38,094 nucleotides of DNA from Myxococcota bacterium. Lineage in GTDB: Bacteria > Myxococcota_A > UBA9160 > JAFDET01. Where the stretch lies: positions 1 to 38,094 of the forward strand of contig JANQFA010000263.1 of NCBI GenBank assembly GCA_028278065.1. The letters are read 5' to 3'. How positions within the stretch are numbered: the first letter of the stretch is position 1; each line of letters begins with the position of its first letter. Shown here piece by piece: positions 17,907 through 26,455 of this stretch. The notes beneath the pieces are model-generated. The model saw only the letters and a program-made list of their open reading frames with translations. It did not search any database and had not been told where the DNA came from. Position numbers and translations under genes: made by a program.

Positions 17907-19271
17907 CTACTCCCCGGCGATGGTCATCTCGGCGATGCGCAGGGTGGGCGCCGCGACGCGCCCCTGCCAGAGCAGGTCGCTCCCGACCGCATCGATCGCC
18001 TTCAGCATGTCGAGCAGGTTGCCCGCGATGGTGAGCTCCTCGACGGGACGGTCCGGCCTGCCGTTCTCGATCCAGAGGCCTGCCGCGCCGCGCGAGAAGT
18101 CGCCCGTGACCGGGTTGAAGCCATGGCCGAAGAGCGAGGTGACCAGCAGGCCGCGCGGCGTGTCGGCGACGATCTCGTCCAGCGTCCCCGCGCCGGGCTC
18201 GATCCAGAAGTTGGTCGGGCCCGCGCCCGGCGCGCTTCCCGCACCGCGGGCCGCGTTGCCGGTCGAGGCGAGCCCGAGCTTGCGCGCGGAGTAGCTGTCG
18301 AGGAGCCAGGTTGCGAGGCGCCCGCCCTCGACGACCTGGTTTCGTCGGGTCGGGAGGCCCTCTCCGTCGAAGGGCTTGCTGCCCAGGCCGCGCGGGAGCC
18401 GCCCGTCGTCGATCACGTTGACCTTCGGCGAGGCGATCTCCTCGCCCATGCGCTCGGCGAGAAAGGAAGCGCCCCGGTAGACTGCGCCGCCACCGACACA
18501 GGCCGCCAGATGGGCCAGCAGGCTTCGCGCGACGCTCGGCTCGAAGACCACGGCCGCCCGGGTGGTGGCGATGCGTCGTCCGCCGAGTCGGCGCAGCGCG
18601 CGCGCGGCCGCCGTTCGGCCCACCGCCGCGGGGTCCTCGAGGTCCGCCCAGCGGCGCGCAACGCTGGTCCAGTAGTCGACCTGCATCGAGCCGTTCTGGG
18701 AGGCGATGGGCTGCGCGCTGACGCCGTGGGACGCGGTCGCGTACTCGGCGATGAACCCCTCGCTGTTGCCGTACACGCGTCGTCCCGCTTCCGACCCCGC
18801 TTCCGCGCCCTGCGAGTTGGTGATGCGCGGGTCCGCGGCGCGCGCGGCCGTCTCGGCGCGGCGGGCGGCGTCGATGCGCGCCTCGACCGAGAGGCCGGCG
18901 TCGTCGGGGTCGATCAGGGCCAGATCCGGAAGGTCGTCGGCGAAGCCACCCTCGGGAAGGCCCGCGGCCGGGTCGGCTGCGGTTGCCCGAGCCAGGGCCG
19001 CGGTCTCGTCCGCCATGCGCTCCACCGCCTCCGGCGCCAGGTCGCTGGTCGAGGTGACGGCGGAGCGGAAGCCCGGTCCCTCCCGCACGAGGGCGCGAAT
19101 CCCGAGCACCCGCTCGCGTGCCTGCTTGACCACGTCGATCTCGTCGTCGCGCACGCGCACCTCGACGGAGTCGCCCTCGACGAGGAGCGCGTCGGCCTGG
19201 TCTGCGCCCGCGGCCCGCACCCGCTCCAGCGCTCGGGCGACGGCCTCCCGTCCCTCCAACGGAGCGCTCAA
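17907..19271 (-). CDS. pmbA: PmbA/TldE-like subunit of the TldD/E metalloprotease
   Basis: Probable TTG start at 19271 overlapping the tldD TGA; VRVRDDEIDVVKQARERVLGIRALV, EEIASPKVNVIDDGRLPRG, GEGLPTRRNQVVEGGRLATWLLDSYSARKLGLASTGNAAR, GHGFNPVTGDFSRGAAGLWIENG. Confidence 0.9.
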   Translation of the reverse strand: MSAPLEGREAVARALERVRAAGADQADALLVEGDSVEVRVRDDEIDVVKQARERVLGIRALVREGPGFRSAVTSTSDLAPEAVERMADETAALARATAADPAAGLPEGGFADDLPDLALIDPDDAGLSVEARIDAARRAETAARAADPRITNSQGAEAGSEAGRRVYGNSEGFIAEYATASHGVSAQPIASQNGSMQVDYWTSVARRWADLEDPAAVGRTAAARALRRLGGRRIATTRAAVVFEPSVARSLLAHLAACVGGGAVYRGASFLAERMGEEIASPKVNVIDDGRLPRGLGSKPFDGEGLPTRRNQVVEGGRLATWLLDSYSARKLGLASTGNAARGAGSAPGAGPTNFWIEPGAGTLDEIVADTPRGLLVTSLFGHGFNPVTGDFSRGAAGLWIENGRPDRPVEELTIAGNLLDMLKAIDAVGSDLLWQGRVAAPTLRIAEMTIAGE

Positions 19272-20713
19272 CCCTCGGTCCCTCCCACGGTGACCTGGTC
19301 GAGCCGGATCGTGGGCAGGCCGACTCCGACCGGGACCTGCTGGCCGTCCTTGCCGCAGGTGCCGACCCCGTGATCCAGCTCCAGGTCGCTCCCGATGCGG
19401 GACACCCGGGTGAGGACGTCCGGGCCATTGCCGATCAGGCTGGCGCCCTTCACCGGTGCGCCGATGCGCCCCCCCTCGATCTTGTAGGCCTCGGTCGCCG
19501 AGAAGACGAACTTTCCGCTGGTGATGTCGACCTGTCCCCCTCCGAACGAGACGGCGTAGAGGCCTCGATCGACCGAGCGGATCACGTCCTCCGGGTCGTC
19601 CTCCCCGGACAGCATGAACGTGTTGGTCATGCGCGGCATGGGGAGGTGCGCGTAGCTCTCGCGGCGCCCGTTGCCTGTCGGGGCCATGCCCATCAGGCGG
19701 GCGTTGAGGCGGTCCTGCAGGTAGCCCACCAGGATCCCGTTCTCGATCAGGGTGGTGCGCCGGGTCGGTGTGCCTTCGTCGTCCACGTTGAGGGAGCCGC
19801 GTCGGCCGGGGAGCGTTCCGTCGTCGATCACCGTGACGCCTTCGCTCGCCACGCGCTGGCCCAGCTTGTCCGCGAAGGCCGAGGTGCCCTTGCGGTTGAA
19901 ATCGCCCTCCAGGCCGTGGCCGACGGCCTCGTGGAGGAGTACGCCGGGCCAGCCGGGCCCCAGCACCACGTCCATGGTCCCGGCGGGACACGGCTCGGCC
20001 TCGAGGTTGAGCAGGGCCACCCGCACCGCCTCGCGCACCTGCGGCTTCCAGGCCTCCGGGTCGAGGAGGCGGGTCAGCTCGAAGCGCCCGCCGGCGCCCT
20101 CGTAGCCCACCTCGCGGCGGCCCCCGTCGGCCGCGATCACCTGGACGTTGAGGCGTGCGAGGGGCTGGACGTCCCCCACCAGGACGCCGTCGGCGGCGGC
20201 CACGAGGACGTGCTTGTGCACGCACACCAGGCTCGCCATCACCTGCTGGATGCGCGGGTCGAGGCTGCGTGCGAAGGCATCGATCTCGGAGAGGAGGGCC
20301 ACCTTGTCGCCGACCGGGAGCTCGGTCGGGGCCTGCTCGACCGGGTAGAGGTCGTGGCGGCTGCCGCCGCAGACGCTGACCGCGGTCTTGCCGCCCGCGC
20401 CCTCGGAGATCGCGCGGGCGGTGCGCGCAGCGAGCTGGAGGCTGTCGACGGTGATCTCGTCCGAGTGGGCGTAGCCCTGGCGCGCCCCGTCCACGACTCG
20501 CACGCCCACGCCCTGCTCGATGTGCCGGTCGCCGCTCTTGACGATCCCGTCCTCGAGGGAGACCGCGTCCTGGGTCGTGTACTCGAAGAAGAGATCGGCG
20601 TGGTCCACGCGGCGTTCGAGGGCGGTTCCCAATGCCCCGTGCAGGCGGGCGTCGTCGAGATCGAAGCGTTCGCGGAAGAACGCGAGGGAGGTGTCGGTGG
20701 GTTGCGCAGACAT
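19268..20713 (-). CDS. tldD: TldD metalloprotease
   Basis: HEAVGHGLEGD (HExxxH), NRKGTSAFADKLGQRVASEGVTVIDDGTLPGRRGSLNVDDEGTPTRRTTLIENGILVGYLQD, GGGQVDITSGKFVFSATEAYKIEGG. Confidence 0.95.
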   Translation of the reverse strand: MSAQPTDTSLAFFRERFDLDDARLHGALGTALERRVDHADLFFEYTTQDAVSLEDGIVKSGDRHIEQGVGVRVVDGARQGYAHSDEITVDSLQLAARTARAISEGAGGKTAVSVCGGSRHDLYPVEQAPTELPVGDKVALLSEIDAFARSLDPRIQQVMASLVCVHKHVLVAAADGVLVGDVQPLARLNVQVIAADGGRREVGYEGAGGRFELTRLLDPEAWKPQVREAVRVALLNLEAEPCPAGTMDVVLGPGWPGVLLHEAVGHGLEGDFNRKGTSAFADKLGQRVASEGVTVIDDGTLPGRRGSLNVDDEGTPTRRTTLIENGILVGYLQDRLNARLMGMAPTGNGRRESYAHLPMPRMTNTFMLSGEDDPEDVIRSVDRGLYAVSFGGGQVDITSGKFVFSATEAYKIEGGRIGAPVKGASLIGNGPDVLTRVSRIGSDLELDHGVGTCGKDGQQVPVGVGLPTIRLDQVTVGGTEG

Positions 20714-20721
20714 GCTCGGGA

Positions 20722-21405
20722 TCACTCCAGCGCCGCCAGGCGACTCGGCAGCTCGCCGAGCGTAGCAAGCTCTCGCACGTCGATGACCCCGAGTCCGGCG
20801 GCCCGCGCTCCGGCCAGGTCCTCGTCCGGATCGTCCCCGACGTGCACCGCCTCTTCGGCGACCACCCCGAGGCGCTCGAGCGCCGCGCGGAAGATGCGCG
20901 CATCGGGCTTGGCGGCTCGCGCGTGGGCCGGTCGCACCACCGCCTGGAGCTTCGCTGCGAGGCCGAGGCCCTCGAGGATCCGGTCGAGCCGTGCGTCGAA
21001 GTTGGACACCAGCGCGAGGCCGAGGCCCCGCGCGCCGAGGGCGTCCAGCACTGCTTCCGCGCCGTCGAGCGCCACCCAGGAATCCGGTCGGGCGAAGTGG
21101 CTCCAGAGCTCGGCGAAGACCGCGTCGAAGTCCCGGACCTGGGCCTGGCTGTCGGTGGCCCGCAGGGTCTCGCGCACGCGCCACCACCACCAGCGGCGCT
21201 CCAGCTCGGGCACCTCCTCGTCGGGTGCTTCGGGAAACACGCACGGATCGGCGCGTCGCAGCACGCGGCGGAAGGCGTCCTCGATCCGCCAGGCGGGAAG
21301 CTCCACCCCCTGTGCGGCGAAGGCACGTGCGTAGACCTCGCCCACCGGCTCGGCGGTGCGGATGAGGGTCCCGGCGGCGTCGAAGAGAACGGCGCGGATG
21401 GGCAC
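20722..21405 (-). CDS. HAD-family hydrolase
   Basis: MPIRAVLFDAAGTLIRT motif I; ALVSNFDARL; KPDARIFRAALERLGV; VHVGDDPDEDLAGARAAGLG. Confidence 0.9.
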   Translation of the reverse strand: MPIRAVLFDAAGTLIRTAEPVGEVYARAFAAQGVELPAWRIEDAFRRVLRRADPCVFPEAPDEEVPELERRWWWWRVRETLRATDSQAQVRDFDAVFAELWSHFARPDSWVALDGAEAVLDALGARGLGLALVSNFDARLDRILEGLGLAAKLQAVVRPAHARAAKPDARIFRAALERLGVVAEEAVHVGDDPDEDLAGARAAGLGVIDVRELATLGELPSRLAALE

Positions 21406-21430
21406 GATCGTCCCGCGGCGGTGGCGCGCC

Positions 21431-22417
21431 TCACGGGCGGCGGGCCGAGACGATGAAGGTGGCGGGGAGGTCTCGCTCGCGGTCCCGCGGTGCCTCGCGC
21501 TCGACCACCGGCTCGTCGAGCCCCGCGTCGGCCAGCCAGCCGCGCAGGTCGTCGAGCGGGAAGCCCAGCCACTGGACGCCGAGCTCCTCGCGCATCCACT
21601 CGCGGTCGTGCTCCTCGAAGTCGACCACGACGACCACGCCTCCGGGCTTCACGACCCGAGCCATCTCTGCGAGGGCGTCGCCCGGCGAGGGGAGGTAGTG
21701 GAGGACCATGTGCGCGAAGGCCGCGTCCACGGAGGCGTCCTCGAGCGGGAGGTCGGCCGCGTCGCCCCGCCGCAGCTCCACCGAGGTCACCCCCTCGTCG
21801 GCGAGCTTGCCGCGCGCGGCGTCGAGCATCGGCTGGCTGTGGTCCACGGCCACCACGTCGACGCCGAGGCGCGCCAGCTCCAGGGCGAGGATCCCGGTGC
21901 CCGTTCCCACGTCGCAGACGCGCAGCCCGGGCGGAACCAGACGCGCCACCGCGCGCGCGCGCAACGTGTCGTCGTTGAACACCTTGCGCAGGGCGTCCCA
22001 CTCGGGTCCGACCCGGTCGAACCAGGAGCGGGTGCGCGCCGCTCGTTCGGCCAGCACCTCGGAGAGCGCCGCCGCGTCGCGATCGGCGCTCGGCTCGGAG
22101 GCGTGGGCGCGCCGCGCGAGATCCCAGGCGTCTCGCCACATGCCCTCGCGCGGTGCCGGGAAGCGGTAGTAGACGAAGGTCCCGTCGCGGCGATCGCGCA
22201 GCAGCCCGGCCTCGCGCAGGATGGCCAGGTGCCGCGAGACCCGCGACTGGGCGAGACCGAGGGCGCGCATCAGCTCCTGGACTGCCAGCTCCTCGCGCTC
22301 CAGGAGCGCCAGGAGGCGAACCCGGGTCGGGTCCGAGAGGATCTTGAAGACCTTCTGGAGCTCGTCAGCGCTCAGCGGGCCGTCCCTCCCGGGCCGGGAG
22401 TCCCGGCCGGACGGCAC
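21431..22417 (-). CDS. ArsR-family HTH fused to SAM-dependent methyltransferase
   Basis: LSADELQKVFKILSDPTRVRLLALLEREELAVQELMRALGLAQSRVSRHLAILREAGLLRDRRDGTFVYYR followed by LRVCDVGTGTGILALELARLGVDVVAVDHSQPMLDAAR. GTG start at 22417 is tentative. Confidence 0.88.
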   Translation of the reverse strand: MPSGRDSRPGRDGPLSADELQKVFKILSDPTRVRLLALLEREELAVQELMRALGLAQSRVSRHLAILREAGLLRDRRDGTFVYYRFPAPREGMWRDAWDLARRAHASEPSADRDAAALSEVLAERAARTRSWFDRVGPEWDALRKVFNDDTLRARAVARLVPPGLRVCDVGTGTGILALELARLGVDVVAVDHSQPMLDAARGKLADEGVTSVELRRGDAADLPLEDASVDAAFAHMVLHYLPSPGDALAEMARVVKPGGVVVVVDFEEHDREWMREELGVQWLGFPLDDLRGWLADAGLDEPVVEREAPRDRERDLPATFIVSARRP

Positions 22418-23324
22418 GTCCGCGACGCGCGGCCGTGCCGCGACGCGTCCCCGGCCCGCCGCCCAGGTCCGGCTGTCCGAGGGTGCCGCCGAGATCCACC
22501 TCCGCATGCCCTGCGCGGTCGAGGCGCAGCCCGAGCTGCCGCACCATCGGCCGGACGCTCTGCTCGCGCACGTCGACGACGAGCTTCCCGTTCAGTGGCG
22601 CGCGCTCCAGCGAAGGGCTCTTCCCGATCGTTCCGCTGCCCTCCAGGCTGAGCATGGGACCGTCCAGCGCCAGCTCCTCGACGACGAGCCAGGCGTCGCC
22701 ACCCAGCTCGCCGCGGCCGGCGAGGGACTCGAAGGGCAGGGCGACCGGCATCCCGGGCAGGCCGATCGAGCCGTCACTCACGCTCACCTCCACGCTTCCC
22801 ACGGGCCCCTCGGCACCGCTGCGCAGATCGACATCGGCTTCGCCGGTGCCGTCGAGAGCCAGGTCGGGAGCGAACGACGCGAGGGGAAGGGCAGCGAGGG
22901 AGACCCGTTCCAGGCGTCCGTCGAAGCCGGGCTCCGCGCCGGCGAAGACGGTGCCCCGGACGCGTCCCTGCGGTGCCTCGAGGTCGATGGCGACGGCCGG
23001 ATGGCCCCTGATCCACGCGGGCGACCAAGCCGGTCGCAGGCGCGCGCGGTCGAGCTGGATGACGGTGCCGTCGGCGAGGGTGGCCGAGACGCCCCGTGCG
23101 GCGAGGGCAGGGCCGAACAGGGTGAAGCTCGGCGCGAGCTCGGCGATCGTGACGCGGGCCCCGCTCGCCCGGGATGCCTGGCTCGCCACCGCATCGCGCA
23201 GCCCGTCCCACGGGAAGCCCATGAAGAAGAAGAAGGCGGTGAGCAGCACGCCTGCGATCGGCACGCCCAGCAGGAGGGCGGATCGCGGGATCGGACCGGC
23301 TGCGGCGCGACGCGGCTCGCTCAC
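22365..23324 (-). CDS. gspN: Type II secretion system protein GspN (AsmA-like)
   Basis: GTG start at 23324; one N-terminal TM segment, FMGFPWDGLRDAVASQASRASGARVTIAELAPSFTLFGPALAARGVSATLADG; located directly after gspM. Confidence 0.75.
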   Translation of the reverse strand: MSEPRRAAAGPIPRSALLLGVPIAGVLLTAFFFFMGFPWDGLRDAVASQASRASGARVTIAELAPSFTLFGPALAARGVSATLADGTVIQLDRARLRPAWSPAWIRGHPAVAIDLEAPQGRVRGTVFAGAEPGFDGRLERVSLAALPLASFAPDLALDGTGEADVDLRSGAEGPVGSVEVSVSDGSIGLPGMPVALPFESLAGRGELGGDAWLVVEELALDGPMLSLEGSGTIGKSPSLERAPLNGKLVVDVREQSVRPMVRQLGLRLDRAGHAEVDLGGTLGQPDLGGGPGTRRGTAARRGRAVRPGLPAREGRPAER

Positions 23325-23872
23325 GACACCGGCTCGAAGCTCGAGACGGTGAAGGTCACGTCCATGAGCTGGGGGTTGTCTCGCCGGGTCCGCATGCGCA
23401 GGCTCTTCACGCTGAGGAGCTGCTCGGCCGACTCGATCTGGTGCAGGTAGTTGACGGCCTGTCCGAGCGTGACGCTCTTCAGCACCACCTCCACCTTGGT
23501 CTCGCGGTACTCCTCGCTGGAGAGCGGCGTCTGCGGCTCCATCGACTCGACCTTCACCGCGGAGCGAGTGGCGAGGGTCTCCAGCAGGGTGAAGATGTTC
23601 CCGCGCGGACCGCGGGCGATGCGCTCCTCGACCGACGAGAGCCGGCCATTCACCTCGTCGAACTCCGCGCGGAGCCGCTGCACGACGGCGAGCTGGCGCT
23701 GGGCCGTCTCCACCCGGGCGGCGGCGTTCCGGCGAGCCCCCAGGACCGGCTGCACCACGGCGAGCCATACGACCACGAAGGTGATGATGGCTCCCGCGAC
23801 CCCGAGGAGACGCCTCTCGCTGGCGGAGAGCCCGCCCACCAGCGCGCGAATGCGGCCCAGGAGGGCACTCAT
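23321..23872 (-). CDS. gspM: Type II secretion system protein GspM
   Basis: MSALLGRIRALVGGLSASERRLLGVAGAIITFVVVWLAVVQPVLGARRNA..; ATGA overlap with gspL. Confidence 0.8.
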   Translation of the reverse strand: MSALLGRIRALVGGLSASERRLLGVAGAIITFVVVWLAVVQPVLGARRNAAARVETAQRQLAVVQRLRAEFDEVNGRLSSVEERIARGPRGNIFTLLETLATRSAVKVESMEPQTPLSSEEYRETKVEVVLKSVTLGQAVNYLHQIESAEQLLSVKSLRMRTRRDNPQLMDVTFTVSSFEPVS

Positions 23873-25434
23873 GCCTGCTCTCCCGGGGGCGCCAGGCTGA
23901 TGGTCAGGTTGAAGCTCTTGGCCCCTTCTCGACCCGTGGTGATCTCGCTGATCTTGATCTGCGAGAACGGCGTGAACTCCTGGAGCTCGGTGCGCAGGCG
24001 GTCCACGGCCTCGAAGCTCTTCGAGTAGCCCCGGATCCGCACCACCTGTCGGTCGATATTGAGCTCCTCGAATACCACGTCGAGGTCCTTGGGAACCCGC
24101 GCCGAGATCTCGGTGAGGAGGTCGAGGGCGGAGAGGTTGCCGCGGTACACGCCGAGGAACTCGGCGCGGTCGTGGGCCGAGCGGACTGCACCCTGCATGG
24201 CGCCCATCACGTTGGAGGGGGCGGGGCGGCCCGGAAAGGCCTCGCTCCAGAGGCGCGCCACCTCCCCTTCGACGGCGTCCGCGCGGCCCGCCTGGGTCGC
24301 GATCGAGCTGGCGCCGAGCGCGCCCGCCAGGACCAGGGCCACGCCCCCGAGCACTCCGGTCCACACGAGCTGGCGTCCGAGCGCGCCCACGTCGAAGCGC
24401 GTCGCGAACTCGTCCTGCCGGAAGTCCATGCTCGTCGTGGCCCGTGCCGTGCCGCGCACCGCCAGGGCCGCGGCGGGTGCGAGAAGGAGCGGGTCGCCCG
24501 CGGCGAGGAGCGCGCGTCCCAGCTCGTCCGAGCCGGGGGTCAGGCGTTCGGTCGGGACCCGCAGGCGATCGCCGAGGTACTCGTCGATGCCGTGCAGCCG
24601 AGAGCCTCCACCCACGAGGACGAGGCCGTCCGGGGCGGCGAGGGCGCGCGCGGCGAGGATCGGCTCGAAGGAGCCGAGGCTGCGCGCGATCTCGCGGGTC
24701 AGTCGATCCAGGGCTGCACCGGCCGAGCTGCCCGCGAAGCCGGCGACGCCCACCTCGGCCTTGGCCTCCTCGGCGCTGCGCAGGTCGATTCCGCGCTCTT
24801 CGGCGAGCGCCTCGCTGAGGGAGGCCGCGCCGCGGCGCAGGGTGCGCGCTGCCACCGCCGCGCCTTCGATGCAGAGGCAGAGCGTGGTGGTGCGGTGGCC
24901 GAGGTCGAGGATGACGCGCGCGCCCGCCAGGTCGTACAGGGAGGTCAGGTTGCCGAGCACGAGGCCCTCGGCCTCGACGATGCGGGGGTCGATGCCGGCC
25001 TCGGCGAGTCGCTCGAGGAGGGCGGCCACCTCGGCGCGGGGTGCGATCGTGGCGGCCACCTCGCTCGAGCCGCGATCGCCGCCGACGCGCTCCCAGTCCA
25101 GCAGCATCCCCTCCAGGTCGAAGGGGAGCTCGTCCTCCACCGACATGGGGACGGCCTGGGTCAGGCGGCGTCGGTCGGAGAAGGGGAACTCGAAGCGACG
25201 CCCGGTGAGGCGCGGGCCGGGTAGGGCGCAGACGGCGTCGGCGACCGGCAGCTGGTGCATGCGCAGGAAGCTCTGCAACCTCTCGCCGAAGGGGCGCAGG
25301 TCCTCCGGATCCTCGCTGGGCATGACGTGGGCACCGCCCACCTCGACACCGCGCAGGGTCTGCCGCAGCTCGAACGCCTTGATCGAGTGGCTTCCGAGAT
25401 CGAGCCCGAGCGCGCTCTTCGCGAGCATGGCCAT
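23869..25434 (-). CDS. gspL: GspL / PilM-like actin-fold ATPase with PilN-like periplasmic domain
   Basis: MAMLAKSALGLDLGSHSIKAFELRQTLRGVEV; ARVILDLGHRTTTLCL; LVGGGSRLHGIDEYLGDRL; TM LVWTGVLGGVALVLAGALGASSIA followed by a PilN-like tail. Confidence 0.85.
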   Translation of the reverse strand: MAMLAKSALGLDLGSHSIKAFELRQTLRGVEVGGAHVMPSEDPEDLRPFGERLQSFLRMHQLPVADAVCALPGPRLTGRRFEFPFSDRRRLTQAVPMSVEDELPFDLEGMLLDWERVGGDRGSSEVAATIAPRAEVAALLERLAEAGIDPRIVEAEGLVLGNLTSLYDLAGARVILDLGHRTTTLCLCIEGAAVAARTLRRGAASLSEALAEERGIDLRSAEEAKAEVGVAGFAGSSAGAALDRLTREIARSLGSFEPILAARALAAPDGLVLVGGGSRLHGIDEYLGDRLRVPTERLTPGSDELGRALLAAGDPLLLAPAAALAVRGTARATTSMDFRQDEFATRFDVGALGRQLVWTGVLGGVALVLAGALGASSIATQAGRADAVEGEVARLWSEAFPGRPAPSNVMGAMQGAVRSAHDRAEFLGVYRGNLSALDLLTEISARVPKDLDVVFEELNIDRQVVRIRGYSKSFEAVDRLRTELQEFTPFSQIKISEITTGREGAKSFNLTISLAPPGEQA

Positions 25435-25441
25435 GGTTTCC

Positions 25442-26455
25442 TCACCGCACCCGCCACGAGAGTACCAGCGGCGCCGTAGCGACGCTGCGATCGATCGTGG
25501 CCTCGACGGTTCTCCGCACGTCGCGCACCCGGCCCTGCGCGCGCACGACGAAGACATCGGACGTGTAGGAGAGCGGCGGATAGACCTCGCCCGGGACCGA
25601 CTCGCTCAGGGGAGTGCAGACCGGGTCCGTCGCGTTCTCGCCGCAGAGGAGACGACCCTGCTCGCGCACCCGCACGATGCGTTCGGCGGTGTCCACCGTG
25701 GCCAGCCGGTAGTCGCCGGCCACCCCGTGGAAGAGGACGCCCAGGACCCAGGGCGGGGCCGTGTTGGGGTTGATGCCGTCCCCGTCCACATAGGGATGGA
25801 CGGTGACGAACGGGCGCAGGGCCTCGATCACCCGCTGGTCGAAGCCGTCCACGAGGCCCAGCTCGTCCACCGTGAGGAGCGGACGGTTGGCAGCGCGGTA
25901 CGGCGGCTCCAGCAGCTGATAGGTGTCGTCCTCGAGGCCTCCACGCAGGGCGGCCTGATCGGCGTCCACCCAGTCGATCAGGTTCCGCGCCAGCTCGCCC
26001 GGATCGAACTCCCCCGCCTCGATCTCGGCCTCACGGAGCGCGTGCTCCAGGAGCGCGACCAGGAGAACCTCGCTGGCGCCGTCCCGCACACTGCCTTCGG
26101 CGAACAGGGCGTTCAGGTTCAGGCGGGCAGCGGCGTCCTCGATGTCGAGGCGCAGGCTGGCCTCCTCGTCGATGGGAAGCTCGAGGGACTCGGCACGGCT
26201 CCAGACGTCGTGGGGAGTCTCCGCCTGGAGGCCGCCGTTGGATTCGCGCAGCCGGTCCTCGAGGAGCAGGGCGATCGCCAGGTTCACGCCGCCGCGCGCC
26301 AGGGCCTCGGCGCGCGCGATGGCGTCCCGGTTCTCGACGATGGTCGCGTCCAGCACGGCGCGGCGCAGGAAGGTGGCCACGCTGGTCACGAGCAGGAGCA
26401 CGAACACCAGCACCAGCACGAGGACGATCCCCGACTCGCGTCGCCGCGCCCTCAT
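25442..26455 (-). CDS. gspK: Type II secretion minor pseudopilin GspK
   Basis: MRARRRESGIVLVLVLVFVLLLVTSVATFLRRAV; LARNLIDWVDADQAA, LLTVDELGLVDGFDQRVIEALRPFVTVHPYVDGDGINPNTAPPWVL. Confidence 0.93.
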   Translation of the reverse strand: MRARRRESGIVLVLVLVFVLLLVTSVATFLRRAVLDATIVENRDAIARAEALARGGVNLAIALLLEDRLRESNGGLQAETPHDVWSRAESLELPIDEEASLRLDIEDAAARLNLNALFAEGSVRDGASEVLLVALLEHALREAEIEAGEFDPGELARNLIDWVDADQAALRGGLEDDTYQLLEPPYRAANRPLLTVDELGLVDGFDQRVIEALRPFVTVHPYVDGDGINPNTAPPWVLGVLFHGVAGDYRLATVDTAERIVRVREQGRLLCGENATDPVCTPLSESVPGEVYPPLSYTSDVFVVRAQGRVRDVRRTVEATIDRSVATAPLVLSWRVR

